Positions 61,791 through 64,000 of a stretch of DNA of 64,000 nucleotides are shown in pieces. Origin of the DNA: Nocardia pseudobrasiliensis NBRC 108224 (GTDB lineage Bacteria > Actinomycetota > Actinomycetes > Mycobacteriales > Mycobacteriaceae); assembly GCF_001613105.1 (NCBI RefSeq), contig NZ_BDBS01000009.1, positions 1 through 64,000 of the forward strand. Direction: 5' to 3'. The position numbers were made by a program, and so were the translations under genes. The number at the start of each line of letters is the position of its first letter. Within the stretch, counting starts at the first letter, position 1. The notes below the pieces were generated by a model. That model was not told where the DNA came from and ran no database searches. It saw only the letters and a program-made list of their open reading frames with translations.

Positions 61791-61796
61791 ATATTA
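61791..61796 (-). promoter_or_regulatory. -10 box of a probable leaderless promoter (LysE gene)
   Basis: TAATAT on the minus strand, 6 nt before GTG 61784. It overlaps the stop codon of the FGE-like remnant. Confidence 0.55.
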
Positions 61797-61937
61797 GCCA
61801 GATCGGCCGGTCACCTCCGCGTACTGCGCCTGGGTCACCGGAAGGACCGACAGCCGGAACCGCGCGACCTCCACCGGCCAGCGCCGTTGCGTCCGCCGAT
61901 CCGACAGCTCGACCCGCCCGGGCGAGATATCGACCAT
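61794..61937 (-). pseudogene. Formylglycine-generating-enzyme (SUMF1) family remnant
   Basis: 47 residues from ATG 61937: MVDISPGRVELSDRRTQRRW, PVEVARFRLSVLPVTQAQYA, EVTGRSG. This is the N-terminal start of the FGE/sulfatase-modifying fold (GGxVxLxD..., F.L..YPVTQAQY..VTG), cut by a stop codon. The catalytic Cys region and about 150-200 residues are missing. It follows the methyltransferase on the same strand. Confidence 0.7.
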
Positions 61938-61962
61938 CTCGAAGGTATCGGCACCGCGTCGC

Positions 61963-62778
61963 TCACCGCGCACCGGCGTGGACCAGATGAACCACCGAAT
62001 CCGTTGGACGACTTGCGATCCCGTAGTCGTCCAGGATCCGCGCCGCCGAAAGGTCCCGAATCCGTTCGTAGCCGAGCGACTGCAGCAGGCTTCGCATCTC
62101 GTCCTCGTCGAAGAAGCTGAGCCATGGCTCACCCACCGCCGCCACCCGATCCACCCGCTGCCGATCGGGCGCGGCGACGGGATACCGATAGTCGAAAACC
62201 ACCTCGACCGGACCATCCTGCTCGGCGATGTAGCGCAGCGTGTCCTCGATCGATTGCCGGGTCAGATACACCACGACACCGAGCCACACGAAGATGACGC
62301 CGCGGCCGCGATCGAACCCCACCGCGGCCAATCCGTCGGCCAGCGTGGACTGTTCGAAATCCACCGGCGCGAAAGTCAGTGAGGCGGGAACCTCGATCCC
62401 CGTCCGCGCCAGCCGCTGCCGCTTCCACTCCTGTGTCACGGGATGGTCGACCTCGAAGAATCGAATATCCGCCCGAGTATTCCGATACGCGGCGGTATCC
62501 AACCCCGCCCCGAGCACGACAACCTGATCGACCCCACGATCGATCGCCGCCGCGACGGCCTCATCGGCGAACCGACTGCGCGCCGCGATCAGCAATCGCC
62601 GATGCCGCACCGCGTCGTCATCGAGCCCCTCCTGGAAGTCGTTCGCTCCCCGATCGTCACCCTCGACGATCCGCACGGCCAGCGGATCGGCGAATACCCG
62701 CGCCCCATCGACGATTTGGTGATCGGCCCTGGCATGCGCCACGGCCATTGCCGTCCTACTGGGTTGCCCGACCTGCAT
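61963..62778 (-). CDS. Class I SAM methyltransferase (TIGR00027/Ppm1-like)
   Basis: 271 residues from ATG 62778. The start QPSRTAMAVAHARADHQIVD with VFADPLAVRI is the family signature. VVVLGAGLDTAAYR is the SAM loop, and FFEVDHPVTQEWKRQRL, GRGVIFVWLGVVVYLTRQ follow. These proteins are abundant in mycobacteria and nocardiae; most methylate unknown carboxylates. No signal peptide is present. Confidence 0.88.
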   Translation of the reverse strand: MQVGQPSRTAMAVAHARADHQIVDGARVFADPLAVRIVEGDDRGANDFQEGLDDDAVRHRRLLIAARSRFADEAVAAAIDRGVDQVVVLGAGLDTAAYRNTRADIRFFEVDHPVTQEWKRQRLARTGIEVPASLTFAPVDFEQSTLADGLAAVGFDRGRGVIFVWLGVVVYLTRQSIEDTLRYIAEQDGPVEVVFDYRYPVAAPDRQRVDRVAAVGEPWLSFFDEDEMRSLLQSLGYERIRDLSAARILDDYGIASRPTDSVVHLVHAGAR

Positions 62779-62785
62779 ACCGGCC

Positions 62786-62791
62786 AGCGTA
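62786..62791 (-). promoter_or_regulatory. -10 box of a probable leaderless promoter (methyltransferase)
   Basis: TACGCT on the minus strand, 7 nt before ATG 62778. Confidence 0.4.
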
Positions 62792-62816
62792 ATCGACCCT
62801 TCGCGCTTCGACTCGC

Positions 62817-62861
62817 GCTTGATTAATCAAGCTTGACTATATTTGGGCCGCCTCCTACCGT
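62817..62861 (+). promoter_or_regulatory. Promoter and palindromic operator of the FAD hydroxylase gene
   Basis: TTGACT (62833-62838), 17-bp spacer, TACCGT (62856-62861), then 6 nt to ATG 62868, so a leaderless transcript. Directly upstream is the perfect 16-bp palindrome GCTTGATTAATCAAGC (62817-62832), whose half-site CTTGA is repeated over the -35. A MarR/TetR-type repressor site is likely. Confidence 0.65.
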
Positions 62862-62867
62862 GGGGGC

Positions 62868-64000
62868 ATGCGAGAGCGAGTGGCCGTACTGGTCGTAGGT
62901 GCGGGGTTGGCCGGTTCGGCCGCCGCGATGTTCCTGGCACGACGGGGAGTCGAGGTGTTGCTGGTCGAGCGGCGGTCCGCGATCTCACCCTTTCCGAGGG
63001 CGATCGGCCAGAACCAGCGCACGATGGAACTGCTGGGATTCGGCGGGATCGCCGGGGAGGTGCCGCAGGCGACCGAGCGGCTGGCCCGATTTCGGGTTCG
63101 GGTCGCGGCCACTGTGCCGGGCCCGGCTCTGCACGAAGAGGTTTCGAGCGAGGACGGCGGTGCGATCGGCGCGCTGTCCCCGGCCGGATTGGGTGCGGCC
63201 GGGCAGCACGAATTGGAGCCGATGTTGCTACGACGGGCCGAGAAGCTGGGCGCGGAAATACATTTCGGCACCGAGCTGGTCTCCTTCGAACAGGACGACG
63301 ACGGTGTCACCGCACTGCTGCGCCACGACGGGCGGACCACGCGGGTGCGCGCGGCGTATCTGGTTGCCGCCGATGGCAATCGCAGCGATGTGCGCGCGGC
63401 GCTCGGCGTCGAACGTCACGGCCCCGGCAGCCTGTCACACCACATCAGCATCATCTTCGACGCCGATCTGGGCCGCCTGGTCGATCCCGAACACCCGACC
63501 CTGCACATCCTGCACAACGAACACCTCGGCGGCGTATTCACCACCATCGACCACGCCGCCGACCGGCATCTGCTGACCACCGGCTACGATCCGGCCGCCG
63601 GGCAGACCCCGCCCGACTTCACCACCGAGCGATGCGTCGACCTGATCCGGCTGGTCACCGAATTGCCCGGCCTGGAACCGAGAATCGCCGCGGTGCGCCC
63701 GTGGGAGATGGCGGCCGCGGTCGCCGACCGCTTCCTCGTCGGCCGGGTGCTGCTGGCCGGTGACGCCGCGAAGGTCACCCCGCCCAGCGGCGGACTGGGC
63801 GGCAATACCGCGATCGGTGACGCCTACGACCTGGCCTGGAAACTCGCCGCGGTACTCGACGGGACGGCCGGACCGCGGCTGCTGGAAACCTATGACGCCG
63901 AACGCCGTCCGATCGCCGAGCGGGTCGTCGCCGAGGCGCTGCGACTGCTGGCCGAGCGCGGATCCGCCTCGGACGCGAACGCCGAAAGGCAACGCGCACT
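62868..64000 (+). CDS. FAD-dependent aromatic hydroxylase (PHBH-like), 3' end outside window
   Basis: 377 codons visible, open to the window edge. GxGxxG FAD loop: VLVVGAGLAGSAAAMFLARR. Middle motif: VAADGNRSDVRAALGV (DG motif). Second FAD loop: LLAGDAAKVTPPSGGLGGNT, with GD motif. FPRAIGQNQRTMELLGFGG is the usual arm of the class A hydroxylases acting on phenols and polyketides. About 150 more residues are expected. Promoter and operator are just upstream. Confidence 0.9.
   Translation, partial: MRERVAVLVVGAGLAGSAAAMFLARRGVEVLLVERRSAISPFPRAIGQNQRTMELLGFGGIAGEVPQATERLARFRVRVAATVPGPALHEEVSSEDGGAIGALSPAGLGAAGQHELEPMLLRRAEKLGAEIHFGTELVSFEQDDDGVTALLRHDGRTTRVRAAYLVAADGNRSDVRAALGVERHGPGSLSHHISIIFDADLGRLVDPEHPTLHILHNEHLGGVFTTIDHAADRHLLTTGYDPAAGQTPPDFTTERCVDLIRLVTELPGLEPRIAAVRPWEMAAAVADRFLVGRVLLAGDAAKVTPPSGGLGGNTAIGDAYDLAWKLAAVLDGTAGPRLLETYDAERRPIAERVVAEALRLLAERGSASDANAERQRA

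Overview
The window is high-GC actinobacterial DNA and looks like Nocardia or a close relative among the mycolic-acid bacteria. The evidence is an AftB-like arabinofuranosyltransferase next to an antigen-85-like mycolyltransferase, an LGFP-repeat wall protein, an F420-type LLM enzyme, several P450/Baeyer-Villiger oxygenases, an XRE/DUF397 pair, a CpnT-like WXG100 protein with a Gly/Ser-rich tail, and many apparently leaderless genes (a TAnnnT -10 box 6-7 nt before the start codon). No rRNA, tRNA, CRISPR array or intact insertion sequence was seen. The first gene (minus strand) and the last gene (plus strand) run off the window.

1-6.7 kb: a partial type VII-type exported repeat protein, an acetyltransferase remnant, an MBL-fold hydrolase, a Gfo/Idh/MocA oxidoreductase and a secreted CocE/NonD peptidase. 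6.7-12.2 kb: pheS-pheT (minus), divergent from a FadR-like regulator that is translationally coupled to a membrane fatty-acid hydroxylase. 12.2-12.9 kb: a scar where a P450 and a LuxR-type regulator have both lost their 5' halves at one junction. 12.9-26 kb: mostly exported or envelope proteins (LVIVD protein, peptide-binding lipoprotein, phage-lysin-like protein, LGFP protein, DoxX protein) plus oxidative genes (Baeyer-Villiger monooxygenase, P450) and regulators (PAS-ANTAR, HTH). 26-30.5 kb: small metabolic genes (PhyH dioxygenase, two VOC proteins, SigJ-type sigma factor, LLM oxidoreductase) and a broken SDR.

30.5-32.7 kb holds the strongest regulatory finding: a compact archaeal-type aspartyl-tRNA synthetase behind a complete-looking T-box riboswitch of the translational type, with a GAC (Asp) specifier and a TetR gene upstream. 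32.7-41 kb: nitroreductase, DUF4126 membrane protein, D,D-carboxypeptidase, a three-domain kinase/M23/class-III aminotransferase fusion and secreted proteins. 41-47 kb: the AftB/Ag85 pair and a 1059-residue FAD-oxidase fused to four 92-residue repeats. 47-52.4 kb: regulators and small secreted proteins.

52.3-61.2 kb looks like a small natural-product locus: a PLP amino-acid decarboxylase diverges from a co-directional operon of a stand-alone adenylation enzyme, a free carrier protein, two acyl-CoA dehydrogenases, an alpha/beta hydrolase and an MFS exporter. The layout resembles the aminoacyl-carrier oxidation cassettes of pyrrole biosynthesis but has a second dehydrogenase. 61.2-64 kb: LysE exporter, a formylglycine-generating-enzyme remnant, a class I methyltransferase and a partial FAD hydroxylase behind a palindromic operator. 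Six truncated genes are spread over the window, which suggests ongoing gene loss in an accessory region.
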